A stretch of DNA of 6,021 nucleotides from positions 1 through 6,021 of the forward strand of contig JAGQUY010000249.1 of NCBI GenBank assembly GCA_020438245.1, written 5' to 3'. Below are positions 1-6,021 of the stretch, piece after piece. Position numbers and translations under genes: made by a program. Below the pieces are notes generated by a model, which worked only from the letters and a program-made list of their open reading frames with translations, did not search any database and was not told where the DNA came from. The stretch comes from Bacteroidota bacterium. Lineage in GTDB: Bacteria; CLD3; SB21. Position 1 is the first letter of the stretch, and every line of letters starts with the position of its first letter.

Positions 1-2
1 CG

Positions 3-1715
3 GTCACGTACTGGAGTTATCGATACACGCTCAGCTTTATCGGCAAGAAAGCTTCCCTTCCGCCGTTAGGATTGATCACCATCGCGGCCATGCTGCCGGA
101 AGAGTACGATGTCAGGTTGGTGGATATGAATACGACTCCATTGCGTGACGCCGACATCGTTGCGTGCGACCTTGTAATGACTTCGTCGATGATTGTTCAG
201 AAGCCATCGCTTGAAAAAGTCATTGAGCGGTGCAATAGGCTGGGGAGACCAATTGTAGCAGGTGGACCGCTGCCGACAAGTAACCCCGGGGCCCTGAAAG
301 GCGTTGATCACTTTATTCTTAATGAAGCCGAAGTGACATTACCAATGTTTATTAGGGATTTTGAAGCCGGCTGTCCAAAAAAGCTGTATACAGACGAAAC
401 AAAACCGGATGTGACCAAGACTCCGGTGCCCCGTTTCGACCTGCTCAAAATAAAACACTATGCTTCCATGGCCCTGCAGTATTCCCGGGGCTGTCCGTAT
501 TCGTGCGAGTTTTGTGATATCGTTCCCATGTTTGGAAATACGCCGCGTACGAAGACGCCGGAGCAATTTGTAGCCGAATTGGACAGCGTCTATCAGCATG
601 GATTCCGCGGATCGCTGTTTGTTGTCGACGATAATTTTATCGGCAACAAGAAGCTGGTAAAAGAACTGCTTCCGGCGGTCGAACGTTGGCAAAACAAGAA
701 CAACTTCCCGTTCGGTTTTTTCACCGAAGCCAGCGTCAATCTTGCATCGGATCCGGAGCTTATGAATCTGATGGTTGACGCGGGATTCAACATGGTTTTT
801 CTCGGAATTGAGACGCCCTCCAAAGAGGCACTGAAGGAAACGCATAAATTGCAGAATCTGAAATCCGATCTGCTCCAAGGTGTTCACGAAATTCAAAAAC
901 ACGGTATGGAAGTCACCGGAGGATTCATCGTCGGATTCGACAACGATCCGGATGACATTTTTGAACGACAAATCGAATTCATACAGAAATCGGGTATTCC
1001 GTCCGCGATGGTCGGCTTGCTGACCGCCTTGCCCAATACTGCACTTTTCAGGAGACTCAAGAAGGAAGGTAGGCTCGTTGGCGAGTCGTTTGGCGGCAAT
1101 ACTCATGACCTGCGAATGAATTTCAAACCCGTCATGGATTTGAAAAAACTGCTGGATGGCTACCGGGAAGTAATAAGCCAGCTGTACCGACCGGACCGCT
1201 ATTTTGCAAGGTGTGCGACCTTGATAAAGAATCTGCAGCCCCGCGGAACATTCAAACGCCGGATCGGGACTTCGGAAATCCGGGCGCTGGTTTTGTCGCT
1301 GATTCGTCAAACCTTTTCATCGTACGGGTATCGGTATATGAAATTCATTCTTCGCGTGGTCATGACCCGTCCCACCCTGATCGGAGAAGCGATCGCGTTG
1401 TCCGTAAAAGGTCACCATTTTATCAAAATGACACGCGAGGCGATTGCGGTGGACGAATTCAAGAAATATCTGTCGAAGCTTTCTGAGACAGCCCAAAAAC
1501 GTCTTGAAGATATTGCCGCGACAGAGATCAAGCCGCGACTCGATGAACTTGCGGCTTACCGCGATCGGGTGGTAAGCGATCTGAGACGGGAATATCGAAA
1601 GATCAACATCGACTTTCAGCCCTACGCGGAAGAGACGCTCAAGAATTTTGAAGCGGCCATTGACGAGCTCATAGCTGAATTATCCGGTCTTCAGCCGGTG
1701 CCGGTCAGGATCTAA
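3..1715 (+). CDS. B12-binding radical SAM protein, DUF4070/HpnP-like family (5' partial)
   Basis: The reading frame is open from base 3 without an in-window start. The residues before the TTG at 72 (a YWSYRY element, then ASLPPLGLITIAAMLP) match the usual N-terminus of this family, so that TTG is not the start and the true one lies about 10-15 codons left of the window. The visible 570 residues hold, in order: a Rossmann-like cobalamin-binding domain (about 1-130, with SSMIVQK and VAGGP segments but no classical DxHxxG motif); a radical SAM core (about 150-360) with the CX3CX2C cluster motif CPYSCEFC at fragment residues 164, 168 and 171; the conserved DDNFIGNK, FTEASVNLA, FLGIETP and GFIVGFD strands; then a DUF4070-like region. 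A charged helical tail of roughly 70-100 residues ends the protein. Family members use a [4Fe-4S] cluster, SAM and often cobalamin. HpnP, the hopanoid C-2 methylase, has the same architecture. The substrate here is unknown and no hopanoid genes are in view. Family assignment is firm; specific function is not. Confidence 0.93.
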   Translation, partial: VTYWSYRYTLSFIGKKASLPPLGLITIAAMLPEEYDVRLVDMNTTPLRDADIVACDLVMTSSMIVQKPSLEKVIERCNRLGRPIVAGGPLPTSNPGALKGVDHFILNEAEVTLPMFIRDFEAGCPKKLYTDETKPDVTKTPVPRFDLLKIKHYASMALQYSRGCPYSCEFCDIVPMFGNTPRTKTPEQFVAELDSVYQHGFRGSLFVVDDNFIGNKKLVKELLPAVERWQNKNNFPFGFFTEASVNLASDPELMNLMVDAGFNMVFLGIETPSKEALKETHKLQNLKSDLLQGVHEIQKHGMEVTGGFIVGFDNDPDDIFERQIEFIQKSGIPSAMVGLLTALPNTALFRRLKKEGRLVGESFGGNTHDLRMNFKPVMDLKKLLDGYREVISQLYRPDRYFARCATLIKNLQPRGTFKRRIGTSEIRALVLSLIRQTFSSYGYRYMKFILRVVMTRPTLIGEAIALSVKGHHFIKMTREAIAVDEFKKYLSKLSETAQKRLEDIAATEIKPRLDELAAYRDRVVSDLRREYRKINIDFQPYAEETLKNFEAAIDELIAELSGLQPVPVRI

Positions 1716-1723
1716 GGGCCAAC

Positions 1724-2209
1724 TCATGATTCATGCCCTCCCGGTCCGTGAACGTGTCCATGTTCAAGCTCTTCAGCAGTGGCTTCTCGAATGTCCAACA
1801 CATCCACTTCAAAATTCAGCGCGACGCCGGCCAGCGGATGATTGCCGTCGACTTTAACCATCGAATCGGAGATTTCGGTGACGGTGACGGTGAAATGACC
1901 GTTCGGCGTTCCCATTTGAAATTGCATACCAACGGCCAGGTCGGTAACGCCTTCGAATCGTTCTCTGGGTACCTCCGCGAGCAATTCCTGCTTCCACTCT
2001 CCATAGCCATCCGCGGGTTCCAAACGGGTTGAAATCGTGCCTCCTTTTTCCATTCCTTCAAGAGCCGCTTCCAAGCCCGGAACCAGGGCACCGATTCCAT
2101 GAATATAGCTGAGTGGACCGTCGTGATTCGCGGAACTGTCTATTACTAGGCCATCGTCACCTCGTAAAACGTAGTCGACCGTAACGACCGCATTTTTATT
2201 AATCTTCAT
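1724..2209 (-). CDS. slyD: FKBP-type peptidyl-prolyl cis-trans isomerase, SlyD family
   Basis: This complete 161-residue protein aligns along its length with E. coli SlyD as I know it. It starts MKINKNAVVTVDYVLRGDDG, the first FKBP strands. It continues with the active-site region PLSYIHGIGALVPGLEAALEG (about residues 32-52) and the DGYG turn (67-70). An insert-in-flap chaperone domain follows (about 71-125). The FKBP fold is re-entered at DGNHPLAG (121-128) and the protein ends with REATAEELEHGHVHG. SlyD enzymes isomerise Xaa-Pro bonds in the cytoplasm, hold unfolded chains through the flap domain, and bind nickel through a His-rich tail. Here the tail is short: four His (150, 152, 154, 159) and no Cys, so strong nickel storage is doubtful. 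The ATG at 2209 matches the family N-terminus; the upstream ribosome binding site is weak (a GGAT about 4 nt before the ATG). It converges on the radical SAM gene and lies downstream of pckA, separated from it by a terminator. Confidence 0.95.
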   Translation of the reverse strand: MKINKNAVVTVDYVLRGDDGLVIDSSANHDGPLSYIHGIGALVPGLEAALEGMEKGGTISTRLEPADGYGEWKQELLAEVPRERFEGVTDLAVGMQFQMGTPNGHFTVTVTEISDSMVKVDGNHPLAGVALNFEVDVLDIREATAEELEHGHVHGPGGHES

Positions 2210-2346
2210 GGAAATCCATTCATAGTTGGCTGTGGGCTTTTTTCAGCATAACGAATAATGACTCAGGAATGAAAGACTTTTCTATCCTCAAACAAAAAGG
2301 GCTGTCGAACTTCGTTCAACAGCCCCCGGTACAGAAAAGGTGGTTT
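2210..2346. other. Spacer between pckA and slyD
   Basis: This 137-nt spacer lies between two minus-strand genes. The pckA-proximal part holds an intrinsic terminator (2294-2325). The remaining ~80 nt must hold the slyD leader and probably its promoter, because transcription from pckA should stop at the hairpin. On the minus strand I see only a weak -10-like TATGCT with no good -35 partner, so I do not call a promoter. No small ORF with a ribosome binding site is visible. Confidence 0.6.
2294..2325 (-). terminator. Intrinsic terminator of pckA
   Basis: Read on the minus strand, a GC-rich hairpin starts 21 nt past the pckA stop codon. Its stem pairs GGGCTGT with ACAGCCC (arms at 2299-2305 and 2319-2325). 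It extends past one mismatch by GAAC/GTTC (2307-2310 and 2314-2317) and closes on a 3-nt loop. The stem is followed directly by a run of five T (2294-2298 on the complementary strand) and further T-rich sequence. This is the classical rho-independent layout and is oriented to end pckA transcription. On the plus strand the hairpin has no U-tract, so it is not expected to act in that direction. Confidence 0.88.
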
Positions 2347-4179
2347 TTATACGCGTTCTTCGGCAAGCTGCCATTTTTCGGGTGAACGCCACAGGGACGA
2401 CAGGATCAACTCGCGAATCCAGATGAATTCTTTGGGTAGTTTATCATAGAGTTTGATAAACAACTCCTGATGCGACATGATTTCCTGTTTCCATGCCTCC
2501 CGGTCGACGGACATAACGCTGTTAAAATCGTCAACGGAGAATTTCAACCCGGTCCAGTCGATATCGGTGTACTGAGGCACCCAGCCCAACGGACTTTCCA
2601 CGGCCGCTGTCTTACCCTGCACGCGTTCAACGATCCATTTCAGGATGCGCATGTTGTCTCCATAGCCGGGCCAAAGGAACTTGCCGTCGGTGCCTTTGCG
2701 AAACCAGTTGACGCCGAATATACGCGGCGGATTGGGGATGTGCCGTCCAAAGTTGAGCCAATGGTTGAAATAGTCGGCGGCGTGGTAACCCATAAAGGGC
2801 AACATGGCAAACGGATCGCGGCGAACCTGCCCTACAGCGCCGGCTGCAGCAGCGGTAGTTTCGGAACCCATTGTGGCCGCCATATAAACACCGAAGTTCC
2901 AGTTCACCGCCTGATAGACGAGCGGTACCGTAGTTGCACGGCGTCCGCCAAAAATGAATGCTTTCACAGGTACCCCGTTTGGATTCTCCCAATCGGAATC
3001 GATACAGGGACATTGGTTGGCCGGTGCCGTGAAACGTGCATTCGGGTGGGCGGCGGGTTTTCCGGCGGCCGGATCGAACGGCTTGCCATGCCAATCGGTC
3101 AGACCGGCGGGAGCCTTGTCGGTCAGCCCTTCCCACCAAACATCTCCGTCCGCGGTAAGCGCAACATTCGTGAAGATGGCATTCTTGGATAGGGACGCCA
3201 TCGCATTTGGATTGGTTTTTTCATTGGTGCCGGGAGCTACTCCGAAGTACCCCGCTTCGGGATTGATGGCGTACAATTGTCCGTCGGCGCCGGGTTTGAT
3301 CCATGCAATGTCATCACCGACCGTGGTTACTTTCCAACCCGAGAGATCCTTGGGCGGAATCAGCATGGCGAAATTAGTTTTTCCGCAGGCGCTGGGAAAT
3401 GCCGCGGCCACATAGGTTTTTTGTTTTTCCGGAGATTCCACACCGAGAATGAGCATGTGTTCAGCGAGCCAGCCCTCGTTACGTGCCATGACGGAAGCGA
3501 TACGGAGTGCAAAACATTTTTTCCCCAGCAGGGCATTTCCGCCGTATCCGCTGCCATACGACATGATGGAAAGTTCCTCAGGAAAATGGACAATATATTT
3601 TTCCTTGTTGCAGGGCCACGGCACATCCTTCTGTCCAGAAGCCAACGGAGCTCCGACCGAGTGGAGGGCTTTCACGAATCGTCCGTTGCCCAGAGTCTCG
3701 ATGACTTTCTTTCCCATTCGCGTCATGATGCGCATATTAACCACGACGTATGCCGAATCGGTAATTTCAATGCCGATATGCGAAATGGCGCTTCCGACAG
3801 GCCCCATGCTGAAAGGAATAACAAACATCGTCCGGCCCTTCATGCAGCCGTCATAGAGCTTATGCATGGTCTGTTTCATTTCTTTCGGATCAACCCAGTT
3901 ATTGGTCGGGCCTGCGTCGTCTTTTCGCAAGCTGCAGATGAAGGTACGGTCTTCTACCCTGGCCACGTCTCCGGGATCGGAAAAGGCGAGGTACGAGTTG
4001 GGCTTCTTGGCCGGGTTCAGTTTCTTAAAAGTGCCGCTCTTGATAAGCGACTCACATAAGCGGTCATACTCTTCCTGCGATCCGTCGCACCATTCGACCT
4101 TGTCGGGTTTGCAAAGATCGGCAGTTTCTTTTACCCAATTGATTAATTCCTGATTCTTAACATAGGTTGGAACGTCCAT
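2347..4179 (-). CDS. pckA: Phosphoenolpyruvate carboxykinase, GTP-dependent
   Basis: This 610-residue protein is full length for the GTP-PEPCK family. It converts oxaloacetate and GTP to phosphoenolpyruvate, CO2 and GDP in the cytosol, feeding gluconeogenesis, or runs in reverse as an anaplerotic step. The GTP class is shown by the P-loop FPSACGKTN, whose Cys265 corresponds to the hyper-reactive Cys of animal PEPCK. Other landmarks, in order, are: [16 protein letters not shown] (112-127); the substrate and metal segment [11 protein letters not shown], with Tyr212 and Lys221; His241; the kinase-2 motif GDDIAW, with Asp290 as the expected metal ligand; [11 protein letters not shown] (410-420); and the guanine-binding region NWFRKG...[10 protein letters not shown] (491-509). 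That last region stacks Phe493, Phe501 and Tyr506 where rat PEPCK has three Phe. The start at 4179 is chosen because a near-consensus ribosome binding site lies directly upstream. An in-frame TTG at 4221 would add 14 residues but lacks such a site. The gene has its own terminator and is divergent from topA. Confidence 0.97.
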   Translation of the reverse strand: MDVPTYVKNQELINWVKETADLCKPDKVEWCDGSQEEYDRLCESLIKSGTFKKLNPAKKPNSYLAFSDPGDVARVEDRTFICSLRKDDAGPTNNWVDPKEMKQTMHKLYDGCMKGRTMFVIPFSMGPVGSAISHIGIEITDSAYVVVNMRIMTRMGKKVIETLGNGRFVKALHSVGAPLASGQKDVPWPCNKEKYIVHFPEELSIMSYGSGYGGNALLGKKCFALRIASVMARNEGWLAEHMLILGVESPEKQKTYVAAAFPSACGKTNFAMLIPPKDLSGWKVTTVGDDIAWIKPGADGQLYAINPEAGYFGVAPGTNEKTNPNAMASLSKNAIFTNVALTADGDVWWEGLTDKAPAGLTDWHGKPFDPAAGKPAAHPNARFTAPANQCPCIDSDWENPNGVPVKAFIFGGRRATTVPLVYQAVNWNFGVYMAATMGSETTAAAAGAVGQVRRDPFAMLPFMGYHAADYFNHWLNFGRHIPNPPRIFGVNWFRKGTDGKFLWPGYGDNMRILKWIVERVQGKTAAVESPLGWVPQYTDIDWTGLKFSVDDFNSVMSVDREAWKQEIMSHQELFIKLYDKLPKEFIWIRELILSSLWRSPEKWQLAEERV

Positions 4180-4182
4180 GAT

Positions 4183-4189
4183 CTCCTCC
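4183..4189 (-). promoter_or_regulatory. Strong ribosome binding site that fixes the pckA start
   Basis: The minus strand reads GGAGGAG, then ATC, then ATG. This near-perfect Shine-Dalgarno sequence selects the ATG at 4179 over the in-frame TTG at 4221. The resulting N-terminus ([16 protein letters not shown]) also looks like a normal start for the family. Confidence 0.9.
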
Positions 4190-4232
4190 GTTGGTAGTAT
4201 AAGTCGGGCCAGAGTGTTCAATATATATCAAA

Positions 4233-4261
4233 AAAATACTCAAGTTGACCGTCGATTTCAA
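4233..4261 (-). promoter_or_regulatory. Candidate sigma70-type promoter of pckA
   Basis: On the minus strand, TTGAAA (complement of 4256-4261) is followed after exactly 17 nt by TATTTT (complement of 4233-4238). This fits a housekeeping -35/-10 pair and would give a leader of roughly 45-50 nt before the pckA ATG at 4179. The region is AT-rich, so other hexamer pairs could be drawn by chance, for example a TATATT just downstream. The call rests on spacing and position only. Confidence 0.4.
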
Positions 4262-4324
4262 AGATATTTATGTTTCGTGTGCTTGTCCATGCAGACCTTG
4301 CGAGGCCGAGTGCTTTCAATTATC

Positions 4325-4340
4325 TTGCATTTCCATGCAA
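4325..4340. repeat. Inverted repeat TTGCAT-N4-ATGCAA (possible operator)
   Basis: Two perfect 6-bp arms, TTGCAT and ATGCAA, flank a 4-bp TTCC centre. A short perfect dyad with an even spacer is typical of a dimeric repressor or activator site. It sits between the candidate pckA and topA promoters. With no T-tract following and a weak stem, it is unlikely to be a terminator. The cognate regulator is not identifiable. Confidence 0.4.
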
Positions 4341-4356
4341 TTTTGATAAATTGAAA

Positions 4357-4377
4357 CACTTTTTTGCAAAAAAAGTG
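4357..4377. repeat. A/T-tract inverted repeat CACTTTTTT-GCA-AAAAAAGTG
   Basis: Nine-base arms pair perfectly around a 3-base centre, and the core is a 14-bp palindrome of six T, GC and six A. The paired A-tracts would give strong intrinsic DNA curvature just upstream of the likely topA promoter. The core TTGCA word is shared with the neighbouring TTGCAT dyad. It might be an operator, an UP-like curved element or simple low-complexity sequence. Confidence 0.4.
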
Positions 4378-4392
4378 CAGAAAAACAATGAT
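4364..4392 (+). promoter_or_regulatory. Weak candidate promoter of topA
   Basis: TTGCAA (4364-4369) and AATGAT (4387-4392) are separated by 17 nt, with four of six matches to each consensus hexamer. Transcription would begin near 4398-4400, about 55 nt before the topA ATG and right at the first arm of the 8-bp inverted repeat. The -35 overlaps the A/T-tract palindrome. This is one plausible choice among several in AT-rich DNA. Confidence 0.22.
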
Positions 4393-4398
4393 TTTGGT

Positions 4399-4431
4399 CA
4401 TCTAACTCCCTATTGATACGAAGGTTAGATG
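4399..4431 (+). repeat. 8-bp inverted repeat, possible topA mRNA leader stem-loop
   Basis: CATCTAAC (4399-4406) and GTTAGATG (4424-4431) are perfect reverse complements around a 17-nt loop. The second arm ends 22 nt before the topA start codon and leaves the region just upstream of the ATG unpaired. If transcription starts near 4399, this would be a stem at the 5' end of the topA mRNA. It could instead be a protein-binding dyad. The stem is only moderately stable because of its four A-T pairs. Confidence 0.4.
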
Positions 4432-4453
4432 GTAATGAACCGAAAGAGACTCA

Positions 4454-6021
4454 ATGGCAGAGAAGAAGAAATCTTCAAAGACCAAACCCGCCAAATCCAA
4501 AGCGACCACGGCAAAAAAGAAAAAAGTTGCCAAAAAAGTTGCCAAGAAAAAAGAGGACATCCCGGTTGTTGCAGCTGAGGCTCCAAAGGCCGAAGCCTCC
4601 AAAACACGGGGCAGGTCCGGTGGACGTGCCACCTACCGGCGTTCCAAGACGGTAAAAGACCACATTGAAATTGAAATAGACGAATCGATCAAACGGGGAG
4701 ACAAGTCCCTGGTGATCGTGGAATCTCCCGCCAAGGCGAAGACCATCAATAAATATCTGGGCCGACAGTTTTATGTGGAGGCGTCCGTTGGTCACATCAA
4801 AAATCTTCCGTCCAGCAAACTCGGGATCGATCTGGAGAACGGCTACGAGCCGGAATACCGGATCATCGACGGGAAGCAGGACGTTATCCGCAAACTCAAA
4901 ACGCTGGCCGCCTCGACGCAGGAAGTCTTTATTGCCACCGACCCGGACCGGGAAGGCGAGGCCATTGCCTGGCATATTGCAGGAGAGATCGAAAAACACA
5001 ACAAGAAGATCCATCGTGTACTCTTCAATGAAATCACGAAATCGGGTGTGGCAGAAGCCATGGCCAACCCGGGCCGAATAGATGACAAACTGGTTCGGGC
5101 GCAGCAGGCACGCCGATCCCTCGATCGGATTGTCGGCTACAAGGTCAGCCCCTTCCTGTGGACTGTGCTTCGCCGCGGTACTTCCGCCGGTCGAGTGCAA
5201 TCGGTTGCGTTGCAGCTGGTTTGCAAACGCGAGGCGGAGATCGATGCCTTCGTCGCGCAGGAATATTGGAGCATTCATGCCAAGCTCGAATCTGCCCAAT
5301 CCGATCCATTCGTAGCCGCTCTCCACTCGATCGACGGAAAGAAGCCGCAGATCGAACGGGGCGACACGGCAACGGCATTCGTCGATGACATTCGCAAGAA
5401 AAAATTTTCCGTCAAGGATATCCGGAAGCGGGAAGCAAAAAGAAATCCTTCCCCCCCGTTCACGACCAGTTCGCTTCAGCAGGAAGCTTCCCGGAAATGC
5501 GGATTTTCCCCGAAAAACACCATGCGGCTGGCCCAACAATTATATGAGGGCATTGAACTCGGGGACGAAGGCCTCAACGGTCTTATTACGTACATGAGGA
5601 CAGACTCGACGCGCGTGGCCGATGTGGCTCTGACTTCCGTGCGGGAATTTGTATACAGCACCTATGGGAAAGATTTCCTGCCCGAAACGCCCAATGTTTT
5701 CAAGACCAAGAAAGCCAACACGCAGGACGCGCACGAAGCGGTGCGGCCGACCAACATGAAGTATGCACCCAAAGTGGTTGCACGATATTTGACGCCTCAG
5801 CAACTGCGGCTGTATGAACTGATCTGGAACCGGTTCGTCTCTTCGCAGATGATGCCCGCCATCATGGACCAGACGACCATCGATGTCGAAGCCGAAGAGT
5901 ACCTGTTTCGCGCGACCGGATCGATCATCAAGTTCAACGGCTTCCTTCAGGTGTATGAGGAGGGCCGCGACGAAGGAGACAAGAAAGATAATGGCGACGA
6001 CGAGGGCGATGAAAATCCGCG
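4454..6021 (+). CDS. topA: DNA topoisomerase I (type IA), 3' partial, with Lys-rich N-terminal extension
   Basis: The frame is open from ATG 4454 to the window edge, giving 522 residues. A TGA in frame at 4436 and the absence of any other ATG before the TOPRIM domain fix the start. The ribosome binding site is weak (GA-rich only). TopA relaxes negative supercoils by cutting one strand. Visible parts are: a basic extension (1 to ~84); the TOPRIM domain beginning LVIVESPAKAKTI (86-98), with catalytic Glu90 and the acidic triad DPDRE (Asp163, Asp165, Glu167); the ARRSLDRIVGYKVSPFLW segment; GTSAGRVQS, with Arg247; and GLITYMRTDST, with Tyr380 as the nucleophile that links to DNA and Arg382 beside it. 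The later QDAHEAVRPTN segment is also typical of the family. The visible end is an acidic stretch (about 505-522) that many TopA proteins carry before the rest of the core and the zinc-ribbon C-terminus, which lie outside the window. The gene is divergent from pckA. Confidence 0.97.
   Translation, partial: MAEKKKSSKTKPAKSKATTAKKKKVAKKVAKKKEDIPVVAAEAPKAEASKTRGRSGGRATYRRSKTVKDHIEIEIDESIKRGDKSLVIVESPAKAKTINKYLGRQFYVEASVGHIKNLPSSKLGIDLENGYEPEYRIIDGKQDVIRKLKTLAASTQEVFIATDPDREGEAIAWHIAGEIEKHNKKIHRVLFNEITKSGVAEAMANPGRIDDKLVRAQQARRSLDRIVGYKVSPFLWTVLRRGTSAGRVQSVALQLVCKREAEIDAFVAQEYWSIHAKLESAQSDPFVAALHSIDGKKPQIERGDTATAFVDDIRKKKFSVKDIRKREAKRNPSPPFTTSSLQQEASRKCGFSPKNTMRLAQQLYEGIELGDEGLNGLITYMRTDSTRVADVALTSVREFVYSTYGKDFLPETPNVFKTKKANTQDAHEAVRPTNMKYAPKVVARYLTPQQLRLYELIWNRFVSSQMMPAIMDQTTIDVEAEEYLFRATGSIIKFNGFLQVYEEGRDEGDKKDNGDDEGDENP

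Larger units (their letters stand above)
4180..4453. other. AT-rich divergent regulatory spacer between pckA and topA
   Basis: This 274-nt region separates the start codons of the divergently transcribed pckA (minus) and topA (plus). It is visibly richer in A and T than the flanking genes and has no credible coding frame. It holds a candidate sigma70-type promoter for pckA, a weaker one for topA, and three inverted repeats listed separately. The octamer TCCATGCA also occurs twice as a direct repeat (4286-4293 and 4332-4339), the second copy inside one of the inverted repeats. Promoters of both genes should lie here; the regulators are unknown. Confidence 0.7.

Noticed and set aside
72..74. 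TTG as start of the radical SAM gene
   Set aside because: The frame remains open upstream to base 3 and encodes conserved family residues there, so the gene begins outside the window.
339..1310. Long minus-strand open frame (323 codons) opposite the radical SAM gene
   Set aside because: It lies wholly antisense to a gene with clear family motifs. Its translation has low-complexity, shadow-like composition and no recognisable domain.
1711..1740. AGGGC/GCCCT pairing at the convergent gene junction as a terminator
   Set aside because: The stem is only 5 bp with a 15-nt loop and is not followed by a U-tract on either strand.
2470..4153. Several plus-strand open frames (240, 260, 153, 135 and 95 codons) across pckA
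   Set aside because: All overlap the full-length PEPCK gene on the other strand and show no ribosome binding site or domain of their own.
4219..4221. TTG as start of pckA, giving 624 residues
   Set aside because: No ribosome binding site precedes it, while the ATG at 4179 has GGAGGAG in ideal position.
4180..4453. Riboswitch or small RNA gene in the divergent spacer
   Set aside because: I see inverted repeats but no conserved aptamer-like core, and no promoter-to-terminator unit for an independent RNA.
4413..4655. 80-codon plus-strand open frame overlapping the start of topA, including an ATG at 4435
   Set aside because: It is out of frame with TopA and its Arg/Lys/Pro-rich product is the frame-shifted reading of the Lys-rich extension. 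There is no convincing ribosome binding site.
4475..5539. Long minus-strand open frame (354 codons) opposite topA
   Set aside because: It is the antisense shadow of the TopA catalytic core, which has all its active-site motifs in the plus frame. Phe/Gly-rich stretches in the shadow mirror the Lys-rich codons of TopA.

Overview
This window comes from a bacterial chromosome. It carries four protein-coding genes, two of them cut by the window edges, and I see no mobile element, tRNA, rRNA or CRISPR array. Base composition is close to balanced in the genes and clearly AT-rich in the spacer between the third and fourth genes. The phylum cannot be fixed from four genes. A DUF4070/HpnP-type cobalamin radical SAM protein, a SlyD-type chaperone and a GTP-type PEP carboxykinase together fit a Gram-negative, possibly anaerobic, environmental lineage (for example PVC-group, Nitrospirota or Desulfobacterota-like). 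That placement is inference.

Layout, left to right. (1) Positions 3-1715, + strand: the C-terminal ~570 residues of a B12-binding radical SAM enzyme whose start lies just left of the window. (2) Positions 1724-2209, - strand: slyD, an FKBP-type prolyl isomerase and metallochaperone. It converges on the radical SAM gene with only 8 nt between the stop codons. (3) Positions 2210-2346: a short spacer with a clear intrinsic terminator for the upstream pckA gene. (4) Positions 2347-4179, - strand: pckA, a complete GTP-dependent PEP carboxykinase with a strong ribosome binding site that fixes its start. (5) Positions 4180-4453: an AT-rich divergent spacer with three inverted repeats and candidate promoters. 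(6) Positions 4454-6021, + strand: the N-terminal 522 residues of DNA topoisomerase I (topA), running off the right edge. It has a long lysine/alanine-rich N-terminal extension before the TOPRIM domain.

The genes do not form one pathway. PckA is central carbon metabolism, TopA controls DNA supercoiling, SlyD is protein folding and metal handling, and the radical SAM protein belongs to a family that includes the hopanoid C-2 methylase HpnP, with unknown substrate here. pckA and slyD share a strand but are separated by a terminator, so they are probably separate transcription units. pckA and topA are divergently transcribed from the shared spacer. I found no convincing undescribed system. The points most worth a second look are the basic TopA extension with its A-tracts, the inverted repeats in the pckA/topA spacer, and the extra C-terminal region of the radical SAM protein.
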